The position numbers and the translations under genes are program-made. Of a DNA stretch of 64,000 nucleotides, positions 27,001-34,874 are shown in pieces; position 1 is the first letter of the stretch, and the number at the start of each line of letters is the position of its first letter. The notes below the pieces were generated by a model. That model was not told where the DNA came from. It ran no database searches and saw nothing but the letters and a program-made list of their open reading frames with translations. This DNA is from Prevotellaceae bacterium (GTDB taxonomy: Bacteria; Bacteroidota; Bacteroidia; Bacteroidales; Bacteroidaceae): positions 1 through 64,000 of the forward strand of contig JAQXTH010000034.1 of NCBI GenBank assembly GCA_029219385.1, written 5' to 3'.

Positions 27001-28621
27001 CTACCTCCATGTCGCTGACATCATAGGTCAATGTTGCAGCATCGAGTTCGGCAATCTTTTCTTTATCCTTATAAACAGCATATCCTTTGAGCGGCATGTT
27101 AGATTTTTTAGGAGACTGCCACGATAGAGTCTTGCCTGCCAACGACAGATTGAGAGGCTTGTATATCTGCTCGCCCGGCACGATAACACTTATCATCGTT
27201 GTTTTGCCCCTGTTGAGAACTGCCACCGTGTCTATTCTAAACGGTATCTCAATGCCGTCGCGCTCAAATTCATAGTCAAGAATAGAGGCCTTGTAGATAT
27301 TGCCCTTGCCCAAAGCCGAATATTTTGTGGTGATATAGAAGAAGTATTTCAGCGGTTTGGTGCGGTCGTATTGCTCGGTGAGGTCTGTGAGGTCATAACC
27401 CAACTCCATAGGTTCGTGGTGGTAGCCATCCACCCAACGACCCAACATGGGAATGTCATTGCTGCCCGTCTTGCCGGTACCCGTATAGTTGAAATGGGCA
27501 AACGAGGTGCCAAAATCGGGATTTGTGGCCGAGGTGTCTTGCGAAATGCCCGCCCACATGCAAATCTCGGGACGACGGTTGTAGTCCATCAACAATTTGA
27601 TTGTGCGCAACGGACGATAGTCTTTGCGAGGGTGATAAAACGCCGGATCCCATGTTGAGCCCGACAATCCCACACAATAGGTATTGGCATAGGGACAATA
27701 AATCAAGCCGGCATCACACCAGTTGCCCCACGAATTGGCGATAATCCATGCACCGGTCTCACCCTTTTCCTTTTCACCCACCACGCCGTTGCTGTCGAGG
27801 TCAAACTCCACACGGTCGTCATAGCCCACCACCGTCATGGCGTGGTTGTATTTCGGTCCCCATGTGGTCACATAATGACGGCCAATCACTCCGGCCTCTT
27901 CGTTGGCAGGAGTTTTTGGAAAAAGCGTATATTCCGGACCGGCCGCAACACCTATCACAAACACACCACCCGCTCCGAAACTCTCGTCGCCACAGTGATT
28001 CCACAGCCAGTCTTTTGCCATTTCAAAACCCTCGGGAGTGTCGAGAGGATACTGAAATTTTCCCATCGAGCGGGCACGATTAAACATCGCACTATACCAC
28101 TTGTCGTAGCCCTGCATCCAACCCACGTCTTTCTCTTCGGTGTCTTGAAGACCAAAATAGCGCGAATAGGTCTGCCCACCATAGACCGTGACGCTCGGAA
28201 TACCGTTTTTCTGAGCCATCACACTCTCGGGACAACTGTTGCTGCAGGTGAGCCAGGTGAAGTGGGAGGGCAGTTGATAGTCGGTGTTGTGCTTGCCATC
28301 GCGCTTGTAGTATGAATTTAATTCATAGCATAGCATATAGGCTACATTTGCCGACGAGCCACACGACCCACCGCTCTGATTGAATATAGGTGGAAAGAAA
28401 TCGGTCGCCTGGTTATTGACATGGTCGGGGCGCAAATCACGCGATGAGCCCGACTTGGCCACACCGTCTGCCCCTCGCCTTGCCCCAACAGAATAGTCTA
28501 TCGGGATATTCCTAAAAAACTCATACAAACCTCTGTCTTCAACCTCAAACGACTGAGACCAACCACCGTTGCACAAAAGCAACATTGCTGCCAAAATCAC
28601 ATAGAAATGCAAATGCTTCAT
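24062..28621 (-). CDS. Secreted papain-like (C1) peptidase with LamG, PKD and T9SS-type tail, paralogue 3
   Basis: The ORF track starts at 28648. ATG 28621 (MKHLHFYVILAAMLLLCNGGWSQ) gives a proper signal peptide and 1,519 residues. The catalytic motif is IFNQSGGSCGSSANVAY (C87), followed by YNHAMTVVGYDD, loop DLDSNGVVGEKE and WIIANSWGNWCD. The loop after the Asn is shorter than in the paralogues (NWCDAG instead of NGWENNG). Fn3-like, LamG, PKD, LamG and FGPDGDAW regions follow in the same order, and the C-terminus LVRGLYVINGTKVEVR is T9SS-like. Separated from paralogue 2 by the sialate O-acetylesterase. Probably a surface-exposed or secreted protease. Calcium dependence is inferred from the loop only. 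Confidence 0.82.
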   Translation of the reverse strand: MKHLHFYVILAAMLLLCNGGWSQSFEVEDRGLYEFFRNIPIDYSVGARRGADGVAKSGSSRDLRPDHVNNQATDFFPPIFNQSGGSCGSSANVAYMLCYELNSYYKRDGKHNTDYQLPSHFTWLTCSNSCPESVMAQKNGIPSVTVYGGQTYSRYFGLQDTEEKDVGWMQGYDKWYSAMFNRARSMGKFQYPLDTPEGFEMAKDWLWNHCGDESFGAGGVFVIGVAAGPEYTLFPKTPANEEAGVIGRHYVTTWGPKYNHAMTVVGYDDRVEFDLDSNGVVGEKEKGETGAWIIANSWGNWCDAGLIYCPYANTYCVGLSGSTWDPAFYHPRKDYRPLRTIKLLMDYNRRPEICMWAGISQDTSATNPDFGTSFAHFNYTGTGKTGSNDIPMLGRWVDGYHHEPMELGYDLTDLTEQYDRTKPLKYFFYITTKYSALGKGNIYKASILDYEFERDGIEIPFRIDTVAVLNRGKTTMISVIVPGEQIYKPLNLSLAGKTLSWQSPKKSNMPLKGYAVYKDKEKIAELDAATLTYDVSDMEVGPYSVSAIYKYGEEINESARSNEVYNIKPMDEGNNKVLELVGNGITINNAVPKELHDATIEFWINPYSTTNYNQQIGFGWGTFLFHTTSSGNIYVGWNTGSDRITSTSGLLPVNTWTHVAVTIKSNVMTLYVNGVKKNVLTSSAYSGLAPISNFMIGDSYYKFNGKIDEFRIWDCCRTVDEIKSTMHKRVKNPATQPHLLTCFNMASVVRGDRTILPDCAAGRDVDITGLEGCKVLEDAALFDDGTTSLEGLNFAFEKAEVCVGETVTPVVEIPFGATKTAWSAPGAVVSAPEGVVPEFMFNKAGTYTVTLKAYDASDNMVEVSKQLTVNPQPMPVADFELSVDSVVAGDKVSLINRSVGDNLSYRWTMPGTETETATTTNTSASYLETGMHPVTLTVTNEAGSASVTKYVRVTNAMPIVDFSVTPASIILGEKVALTDNSKYEPTKWLWTVSNDRHNVAINGKNYAYVPKAPGVYDVTLTVTNNIGTSTATQKRAFMVSNADPGNGLHFGGGSERIVFKSPMGAPSKAYTIDYWLFPYKCEGAANMYSDDGVFSMTTAANGETTLSVNNKSVASGEGYVISNEWHHYAVTCKSGTVVFYRDGEVFSRPSSRLSLTSPAWGGNITMGSADSPFEGMIDEFKFWGKSLSLDELQETCNRPVANPDSMKTHGSLVMYYDFNQTSGNVESKTDAEYLATRLDFGPDGDAWMSSLGVFTLDFGEKAVEADVTDDYLTNYKAPFLHTSRSINSTNYVSRYYELETETSKSSWVVENAVTENEVTTGVHVDTYFNSDFICTTGDMGFANSISDHRVYQTVTLPAGRYRLCIEPNAAFSESGSYLVANEGDTLVGNARLADALGYGLLYDKEMTFDVMEDASTVSLGVIFNMTNSRVVAIESFKLMCLPFEYIVADDPDAVDDVETFDTSAVFAIEAGGVRITKPTEVRITATDGTDVFNGYAEAGRLIRLVRGLYVINGTKVEVR

Positions 28622-28954
28622 CTTTATATAGTTTTTATTTTGCCCCAAAGTTAAACATTACTCATCATTCACACCACAAAAACACCCCCAAAAAAAGCTT
28701 TTCACACAAAAAGCCTCCCAACACGACCTTTCCTACCACCCTCCAAAAAAACAGCAAAACGTCACAAAAATCACGCAAACGGACTTAAAAAAATTTTGAA
28801 CGGACTTAAAGTTGTATCTCCGGCCGGAGATACTAGTATTTTCGGGCGAAGATACTAAGATTTCCGGCCGGAAATACTAAGATTTTCGGCCGGGAATAAA
28901 TCGCCAAGTCAACTCGCACAAAAATAAGGGTGCGAAGAAACATAAAAACATTTG
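28622..28954. other. 333-bp intergenic region with promoter and short repeats
   Basis: No gene is seen. From low to high coordinate it holds: the -7 box of peptidase 3 (minus-strand TAACTTTG, 28646-28653); a C- and A-rich stretch to about 28777; two copies of AACGGACTTAAA starting at 28778 and 28799; and a four-copy palindromic 22-bp repeat (28817-28900) just beyond the stop codon of the upstream tolC-like gene. Confidence 0.7.
28817..28900. repeat. Four tandem 22-bp units with palindromic CCGGCCGG core
   Basis: Units start at 28817, 28839, 28861 and 28883 (the last is partial, 18 bp). Units 1 and 3 carry perfect 14-bp palindromes, TCTCCGGCCGGAGA and TTTCCGGCCGGAAA. Unit 2 has a degenerate centre (TTTTCGGGCGAAGA). 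A shared GATACTAAGA-like tail follows units 1-3. The array begins 54 bp past the TolC stop codon, so it could act as a 3' RNA structure or be a REP-like element. Confidence 0.85.
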
Positions 28955-30400
28955 CTAAAAACCGGCAGCTTTGAGATATTTGCTCTGAGCCACAAGCAGT
29001 TGCGCACGGGCGTCTATCTCGTCGGCATGAGCAGACTGCCACAACGCCCGAGCCTCGAGGTGGTCACTCAGGGTCTCCACTCCCGATTTAAAGGCACTTT
29101 GCGACAATCGCAGGTTTTCTTCTGCCTGCTCAACCGACCGTTGGGCAATGGCAACAGCCTCGACCTGCTCTTTAAGCGTATTATAGGCACCAAACAATTC
29201 GAGCGTCATCTTTTCGCGACTGTCTGCAAGGTCTATTTCTGCCATAAGCACAGAGGTCTTGGCAGAACGTATCTTGCCCCTGCGCTCGCCAAAATGAAAC
29301 AGCGGCACCGAGAGCGTCACCCCAACTCCGGCAGAAAAACTCTCGGCCAGCGGATTATCATAAATCCTCTGAGTGCCATAGAGCGAACCGGTAGCTTCAA
29401 TTGTCATCTTTCCGCCATTGGTATAACCACCCGAAGCAAAGGCTGCCACGCTCGGCAAAAACTCCGAACGCGCAACGGTCAGTTTGCGACGCGCCAACTC
29501 AACATTGTTTTTCATCATGGAATATTCGGGACGCGACAACACTTGCAGACTATCGACCGAAAGGGTCGAAATATCCATTGCTTCCAACCGCGACAAATCG
29601 GGCGTGGCCAACAAGGGTTGAGCGTCGAGTGGTAAACCGACAAGTCTGCACAAATTCATCAAGGCAAGGCCGGAGGCATTTTCCGCCCGGGTTATAGACA
29701 AACGCGCCCTATTGAGATTTACCTCCACTTTCATCAAATCATTGCGCGTGCGCACTCCGTTGCGCACCGCTGACTCCACAATTCTTCTCAACTCAACCAA
29801 AGATGTTTCATACGACTTGGCAACAGCGACCATCTCGCGTGCCTTTAGAGCAAGGGCATAGGCCTCGTCGACCGCCACCCTCACCTCGCTCTCGGCAAGG
29901 CGCATGTTTTCATCTGCCATTTTGCCGGCAATCTGCGCCATGTCGCAACCGGCTGTTATCTTGCCACCCATATATATGGGTTGCACCACCGACATCGAAG
30001 CATTAAACATTTTATGAACATCATACTTCACCGACATGGCAGGAAACTCGGCATATTGTGACAAACCGACCACATTACCTCCACCGTCGGTGAGCAACAG
30101 GGGCACATATCCGCCCGTCGCGGCATTAAAGGAATAAATGGGTAATGGATTGGAGGGCAATCCTATTGTTCCTGAAAGATTGCTGACGGCACCTATTGCA
30201 TTAAGGTCAAACTTGGGCAGAAAATTGGCTTTTGCAGCCAAAAGCTCGTGAGCAGCTTTCTCTCTCTGCACTTTTGCAGACGCAAGCCTACGATTGTGTT
30301 GCAAAGCCATTGAGCGACAGCGATCGAGAGTGAGCGAATCTTGAGCAAAAGCACCGAGTTGCACCGAGGCAACCAGAAGGATTAACAAAATATGTTTCAT
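28955..30400 (-). CDS. TolC-family outer-membrane efflux protein
   Basis: A 481-residue protein with a signal peptide (MKHILLILLVASVQLGAFAQ) and the two long coiled-coil repeat halves of TolC proteins. Helical segments include LTLDRCRSMALQHNRRLASAKVQREKAAHELLAAK in the first half and RSVEQAEENLRLSQSAFKSGVETLSDHLEARALWQ in the second. It would trimerise in the outer membrane and form the exit duct for the RND pump encoded upstream. Its ATG overlaps the TGA of the permease gene by four bases (ATGA, 30397-30400), a sign of translational coupling. Last gene of the three-gene efflux operon. Confidence 0.93.
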   Translation of the reverse strand: MKHILLILLVASVQLGAFAQDSLTLDRCRSMALQHNRRLASAKVQREKAAHELLAAKANFLPKFDLNAIGAVSNLSGTIGLPSNPLPIYSFNAATGGYVPLLLTDGGGNVVGLSQYAEFPAMSVKYDVHKMFNASMSVVQPIYMGGKITAGCDMAQIAGKMADENMRLAESEVRVAVDEAYALALKAREMVAVAKSYETSLVELRRIVESAVRNGVRTRNDLMKVEVNLNRARLSITRAENASGLALMNLCRLVGLPLDAQPLLATPDLSRLEAMDISTLSVDSLQVLSRPEYSMMKNNVELARRKLTVARSEFLPSVAAFASGGYTNGGKMTIEATGSLYGTQRIYDNPLAESFSAGVGVTLSVPLFHFGERRGKIRSAKTSVLMAEIDLADSREKMTLELFGAYNTLKEQVEAVAIAQRSVEQAEENLRLSQSAFKSGVETLSDHLEARALWQSAHADEIDARAQLLVAQSKYLKAAGF

Positions 30401-33400
30401 TTGTCTGTGTTTTTATTTCTGTCGAACATCAAAGAATAAAGCACCGGGATAAACACCAACGTGATGAGCGTGCCTACAGCCAAGCCGCCCATGATGGTGA
30501 CCGCCAAAGAGCCAAACAGCGAGTCGGAAACAAGAGGCAGCATTCCGAGAATAGTTGTGAGCGAAGCCATTGCCACCGGAAGGAGGCGCGACTTGCTGCT
30601 CTCTATCAACGCCGCGTCGATTGCCTTGCCCGATGACCTCTGCAAGGAGATTTCATCTATCAGCACTATGCCGTTTTTAATCATCATGCCTATCAAACCC
30701 AAAATGCCCACTATAGCCACAAAACCAAACTCCTTGCCCGAGAGCAAAATAGAGGGAAAGACACCCACCACCACAAAGGGTATGCAACAAAAGATTATGG
30801 CAGGGCGACGGAAATCGTTGAACAACATTATCAATATAAGCAGCATTACCACTATCGAGAGCGGAAAGCCCTTGAAGAGATAGCGCGTTGACTGAGTGCT
30901 TGCCTTATATTCTCCCTCCCACGAGAGAGAATAGCCCTCGGGCAGGGATATTGACTCTATTTCTTTAGCGATCGAAGAGCGTGCCTTTTCGGTGGTCACA
31001 CCCGGCATGGGCGAACACTGCAACCGCTGACACCGCTCACCATTGTATCTCGCCACCACCGGCTCTTCCCACACAATGTCGATGCCGTGCGACACCTGCG
31101 AGAGAGGAGTGGAGCTTGTCACCCGGCGAATGATGTCGTCTTTATCCAACTGCCCCGACATGAGGCGACCGACCGTGGCGCGGTCGAAAAGTCCTGCCAC
31201 ATTTGGCACCATGCCAAACACATTGACATTGTCGAGCCGCTCTACCTCGCTCCCCTTGTCGTTGAGACACCTTATATATATATTCTCAGGATGAATGCCG
31301 TTGTAGAACGTGCCAACGGGAATGCCGTCGGTGTATGTCATGAGCGAGAGCGAGACATCCTTGCGCGACAAACCACTTACACGCGCCGCCGCCTGATTAT
31401 AGTCAACCTTGAGCACCGGCACGCGCGGTTCCCAATCGGAAGTGGGCAACCACACCTTGTCGCTGCGCTCCACAATGGCGTATGCCGAGTCGGTGAGCCG
31501 GTGAAGCACCTGCGGATCGGGACCCTTGAAACATATCTCTATGGGATATTTCTTGTACATCAGATTATATCGCTTAATCTTGACGTAGGCATCGGGGAAA
31601 CTGTCGTTGAGCATTCTTTGCAAAGAGTCCATGTCGGCCACAAGAGCATCGGGCGACTTGAAATCTACAATCAATTCACCATACGACAACGAGGGTGTGG
31701 CAACGGAGCGCACCAGATTGTAGCGCGAGGGCGTGCCACCGATTGAGGTGGTGATGTGGGTCACATCGGGGCAACGCCTCAAAATGCGATCCATTTTCTG
31801 CAAATCCTGCTCCACCCTGTCGCTCTTGTTGCTCTCGGGTAGTTTGTATTCGATATAGAGTTGGTCATACTCCATATCGGGAAAGAAGCTTTGCCCTATA
31901 AACGGATAACAGGCAAGTCCGCCGACGAGCAAAAGCAAGGCGACCACCACCACGGTTATTCTATGGGCAAGACAAACTTTCATCAACCTCTCCAAAAAAT
32001 CATAGGCTCTACCACCATACGACTTGCCCTTGCTCAACTTGGGGTGAAGCATTTTGTCGGCCAACAATGGCACATGAACCAATGCCAACAACCAACTCAA
32101 CAACAACGACACGGCTATCACTATAAACAAGTCGTGAACATAGACACCGGCCGTGTCGGGGCTCATGAAAATAGGAAGGAAAGCAAGAATGGCAATGAGC
32201 GTTGCGCCAAGCAGAGGCATGGCCGTCTTGCGACCTATGGCAGTGAGGGCTTCCCGGCGCGTTACTCCTCGCTTGAGGTCTACAAGAATGCCGTCGACAA
32301 TCACTATGGCATTATCCACGAGCATTCCCATGGCTAAAATAAAGGCAGCAAGGGAAACACGCTGAAGCGTGCCATCAAAACCGTTGAGCACCAAAAAAGA
32401 ACCAAACACCGTTACGACAAGAGACGTGCCCAAAATAACACCCGACTTGAAACCCATGAAAAATATCAACACCACCACAACTATCGCCACCGACTCTATC
32501 AGATTAACCAAAAAGGTATAAAGAGAGTCGCCCACGCGCTCAGGCTGAAAAAAGACCTTGTGACACTCCACCCCAATGGGCAGCCGCGAAGACAATTCCT
32601 GAAGTTTTGCCTCGACTTTTTTGCCTACCTTTATTATATCATAGCTGTTGGAACATGCAACGCTTATGCCCAAGGCCCTTTCGCCGTCACGAAACAAGGC
32701 ATTGCGCGTCACCTTTTCAAAGGCGCGCTCCACGTTGGCAATGTCGCCTATGCGCAAGCGGTCGTCGTCGTGGCCGGCAATGAGCATATCGGCAATATCG
32801 TCAACCGTCTTGAAGCGGTCGTCGACAACTACGCGCAACCGGCGCGAGCCATTGTCGAAATATCCGGCATAAGTGGTGGCATTCTGATTGTTGAGAGTCT
32901 GTATCACCTCTGTGGGCAACACTCCGAGGTTGGCCATTTTCTCTTCATCAAGGCTGATATTGATACACTCCGCCCGCTTGCCATAGATGTCAACACGGCT
33001 CACTCCCTCGACAGACAGCATCTCGCGCTTAACCATTTCGGCATAGTCGCTCAACCTGCGGTCGCCAAGCCCGTCACCCGTGAGGGCATAAAACATTCCA
33101 AACACATCGCCAAAATCATCAGACACCATAATAACCTGCGCCCCTGCGGGCAAAGACTGACGAGCATTGTTTATCTTGCGGCGCAAGAGATCCCACTGCT
33201 GCTCTATTTCAGAGTCTTTCACCGTGGGCAACAGTTCTACCGTGATAATGGCCATGTCGGCATACGACAACGATTCCACATGGTCGAGCCGGGGCATTTG
33301 GCGAATGGATTTCTCCAAAGGGTCGACCACCTCAAGTTCTACCCTGTGGGCCGACGCACCCGGATAGGTTGCCACCACCACTGCCTGCTTCACCCTGATT

Positions 33401-33516
33401 GCCGGGTCTTCAAACTTAGGCATCTCAAAAAACGCCCACAATCCTCCGACAATAAGAAACACCACAAAGGTATTCACAAGATTGCGTCGCGAAAGTGCCA
33501 AATTACTGATATTCAT
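30397..33516 (-). CDS. Efflux RND transporter permease (AcrB/HAE type)
   Basis: The 1,039-residue inner-membrane proton-driven exporter has the usual 12-helix RND layout: an N-terminal helix, a large periplasmic loop (PN/PC porter motifs), a central helix bundle with GMLVDNAIVIVDG in TM4, then a second periplasmic loop and helix set (LIGMMIKNGIVLIDEI). The single-Asp GMLVDNA motif fits the multidrug/HAE side of RND rather than the metal-exporting HME class, whose signature is in the other permease of this window. Encoded 21 bp after the adaptor gene and overlapping tolC. Substrates are unknown: drugs, bile salts or lipids are typical for gut Bacteroidales. Confidence 0.93.
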   Translation of the reverse strand: MNISNLALSRRNLVNTFVVFLIVGGLWAFFEMPKFEDPAIRVKQAVVVATYPGASAHRVELEVVDPLEKSIRQMPRLDHVESLSYADMAIITVELLPTVKDSEIEQQWDLLRRKINNARQSLPAGAQVIMVSDDFGDVFGMFYALTGDGLGDRRLSDYAEMVKREMLSVEGVSRVDIYGKRAECINISLDEEKMANLGVLPTEVIQTLNNQNATTYAGYFDNGSRRLRVVVDDRFKTVDDIADMLIAGHDDDRLRIGDIANVERAFEKVTRNALFRDGERALGISVACSNSYDIIKVGKKVEAKLQELSSRLPIGVECHKVFFQPERVGDSLYTFLVNLIESVAIVVVVLIFFMGFKSGVILGTSLVVTVFGSFLVLNGFDGTLQRVSLAAFILAMGMLVDNAIVIVDGILVDLKRGVTRREALTAIGRKTAMPLLGATLIAILAFLPIFMSPDTAGVYVHDLFIVIAVSLLLSWLLALVHVPLLADKMLHPKLSKGKSYGGRAYDFLERLMKVCLAHRITVVVVALLLLVGGLACYPFIGQSFFPDMEYDQLYIEYKLPESNKSDRVEQDLQKMDRILRRCPDVTHITTSIGGTPSRYNLVRSVATPSLSYGELIVDFKSPDALVADMDSLQRMLNDSFPDAYVKIKRYNLMYKKYPIEICFKGPDPQVLHRLTDSAYAIVERSDKVWLPTSDWEPRVPVLKVDYNQAAARVSGLSRKDVSLSLMTYTDGIPVGTFYNGIHPENIYIRCLNDKGSEVERLDNVNVFGMVPNVAGLFDRATVGRLMSGQLDKDDIIRRVTSSTPLSQVSHGIDIVWEEPVVARYNGERCQRLQCSPMPGVTTEKARSSIAKEIESISLPEGYSLSWEGEYKASTQSTRYLFKGFPLSIVVMLLILIMLFNDFRRPAIIFCCIPFVVVGVFPSILLSGKEFGFVAIVGILGLIGMMIKNGIVLIDEISLQRSSGKAIDAALIESSKSRLLPVAMASLTTILGMLPLVSDSLFGSLAVTIMGGLAVGTLITLVFIPVLYSLMFDRNKNTDK

Positions 33517-33537
33517 TGTTACCTCCGATAGTTTTTT

Positions 33538-34599
33538 CTATAACAAATCTCCCACATTACTCTCTGACGAGGGCTTGACCACATCGACCCGCTGACCATC
33601 GACAAGGTGGCGCACACCGGCACTCACCACCAATTCTCCTGCCGACAATCCCTCGACTGTGGCAGTTCCGTCACTATTCATTGTCTTGACACTTATCTCT
33701 CGCCTTGACACCGTTTTGCTCTCGGGAGAATAGAGAAACACGCCAATTTTCCCCTCCTTGTCCAACACGGCCGACGATGGCACACATACCTCCGGCGACC
33801 CCTTGTCCACAAGAGTGGCGTAGACAACAGCCGACATGCCCGGTGTCACCACACGACGGTCGTAACTACCCTTTATGGCAAAGCGCAGCGTGTATAATTG
33901 GGTGGCATTGGCCATGGCACTTGTGCGCACCAATTCGAGCGGCAGTTTCTTGTTGCCTAACACATCTATGCCACAACAGAAAGAGACAAACTGCGAAATG
34001 CGAGCATAGTCGCGCGCCGACACATTGATTTCGACCTCCACCCTATCGCCTGTCGACAGTGCCACCACAGGCATTCCTGCCCCAACGGTCTCACCGGCCT
34101 CATGAAACTTATCCTTCACATATCCTGCCACAGGGGCTGTGAGACGTGTGTCGGCGAGTTGGTTGCGATGATTATTAAGCTTTTGTGTGATTTGTTGCAA
34201 GCCATAGCGAGCGCGGTCGTAGTTTTGGGCAGTGGTTGTCCCTTCATTATACATGGCGGTCACTCGGTCGGCATCGGCCTTGATTTGGTCATATTCGGCT
34301 TGGGTGGCAGAGAGTTGTAATTGGTAGTCGCGACTGTCCATAACTGCAATCAACGCTCCTTTGGCGACATAGTCACCTTCTTTTACCATCATCTTCAGAA
34401 TAGGGCCGCCTATGCGAAACGAGACATTGACCTCTTCGGCCGACTTCGTTGTGGCAACAAATGAAACCGTGTCGGCTTCGCCTGTCGAAACAGCCTTGGC
34501 AATATTCACTTTGCGTATTTCTCTGTTCTCAGACGGTTTGCCTACGCAGCCCGCAAGCAACAACATACAGAAGCCATAAATATATATTTCTTTTTTCAT
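33538..34599 (-). CDS. RND periplasmic adaptor lipoprotein (MFP/HlyD family)
   Basis: A 353-residue membrane fusion protein with a lipoprotein signal (MLLLAGCVG, lipobox LAGC). Visible parts are the barrel-sandwich/lipoyl half (GGPILKMMVKEGDYVAKGALIAVMDSRDY), a helical hairpin (about residues 95-150, QLSATQAEYDQIKADADRV), the second lipoyl half (TAPVAGYVKDKFHEAGETVGAGMP) and a C-terminal beta-barrel. It links the RND permease to TolC. First gene of the operon, with a -7 box upstream. Confidence 0.92.
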   Translation of the reverse strand: MKKEIYIYGFCMLLLAGCVGKPSENREIRKVNIAKAVSTGEADTVSFVATTKSAEEVNVSFRIGGPILKMMVKEGDYVAKGALIAVMDSRDYQLQLSATQAEYDQIKADADRVTAMYNEGTTTAQNYDRARYGLQQITQKLNNHRNQLADTRLTAPVAGYVKDKFHEAGETVGAGMPVVALSTGDRVEVEINVSARDYARISQFVSFCCGIDVLGNKKLPLELVRTSAMANATQLYTLRFAIKGSYDRRVVTPGMSAVVYATLVDKGSPEVCVPSSAVLDKEGKIGVFLYSPESKTVSRREISVKTMNSDGTATVEGLSAGELVVSAGVRHLVDGQRVDVVKPSSESNVGDLL

Positions 34600-34624
34600 G
34601 ATTTTGGAACTTTAAATTTCTATG

Positions 34625-34632
34625 CAAAAGTA
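34625..34632 (-). promoter_or_regulatory. -7 box of the RND efflux operon
   Basis: Minus-strand TACTTTTG, a perfect TAnnTTTG match, 25 bp upstream of the adaptor ATG. A TTG lies 18 bp further up (around 34651). The spacing is a little short, so confidence is moderate. No repressor gene lies nearby. Confidence 0.45.
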
Positions 34633-34793
34633 AACAACAACGCGGCAATACAAGTGTTCAATTTTTCACATAAATTACTCGGTATCGCGCTATTCCGTTG
34701 AAATATATACCTTTTTGAACATAGAAAAAACTTACAAGATACTTCAAAAGACATACTAATCATGTTTTTTGTGTCCGTTAAAAATTTTTGAGT

Positions 34794-34833
34794 AAAAAAA
34801 ATAGGACTGATTCCCTTTAGAGGATTCAGTCCT
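34794..34833 (-). terminator. Terminator of the metal efflux / SusD-like operon
   Basis: A 12-bp inverted repeat (AGGACTGATTCC / GGATTCAGTCCT, one mismatch) with a 7-nt loop is followed on the minus strand by eight T residues. It lies 42 bp beyond the stop of the SusD-like gene. Confidence 0.85.
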
Positions 34834-34874
34834 GATACTGTTTCTTTAAGTGTGTTTGAGGCAATAATATAACT

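Noticed and set aside
13065-28621. Loss of the catalytic Cys in peptidase paralogues 1 and 3
   Set aside because: Aligning to papain QGSCGSCWAF puts Ala or Ser at the second Cys. The shared Cys in the [GP]SC motif fits the bacterial C1 form QLGSCTANA better, and His and Asn are intact in all three, so I do not call them dead.
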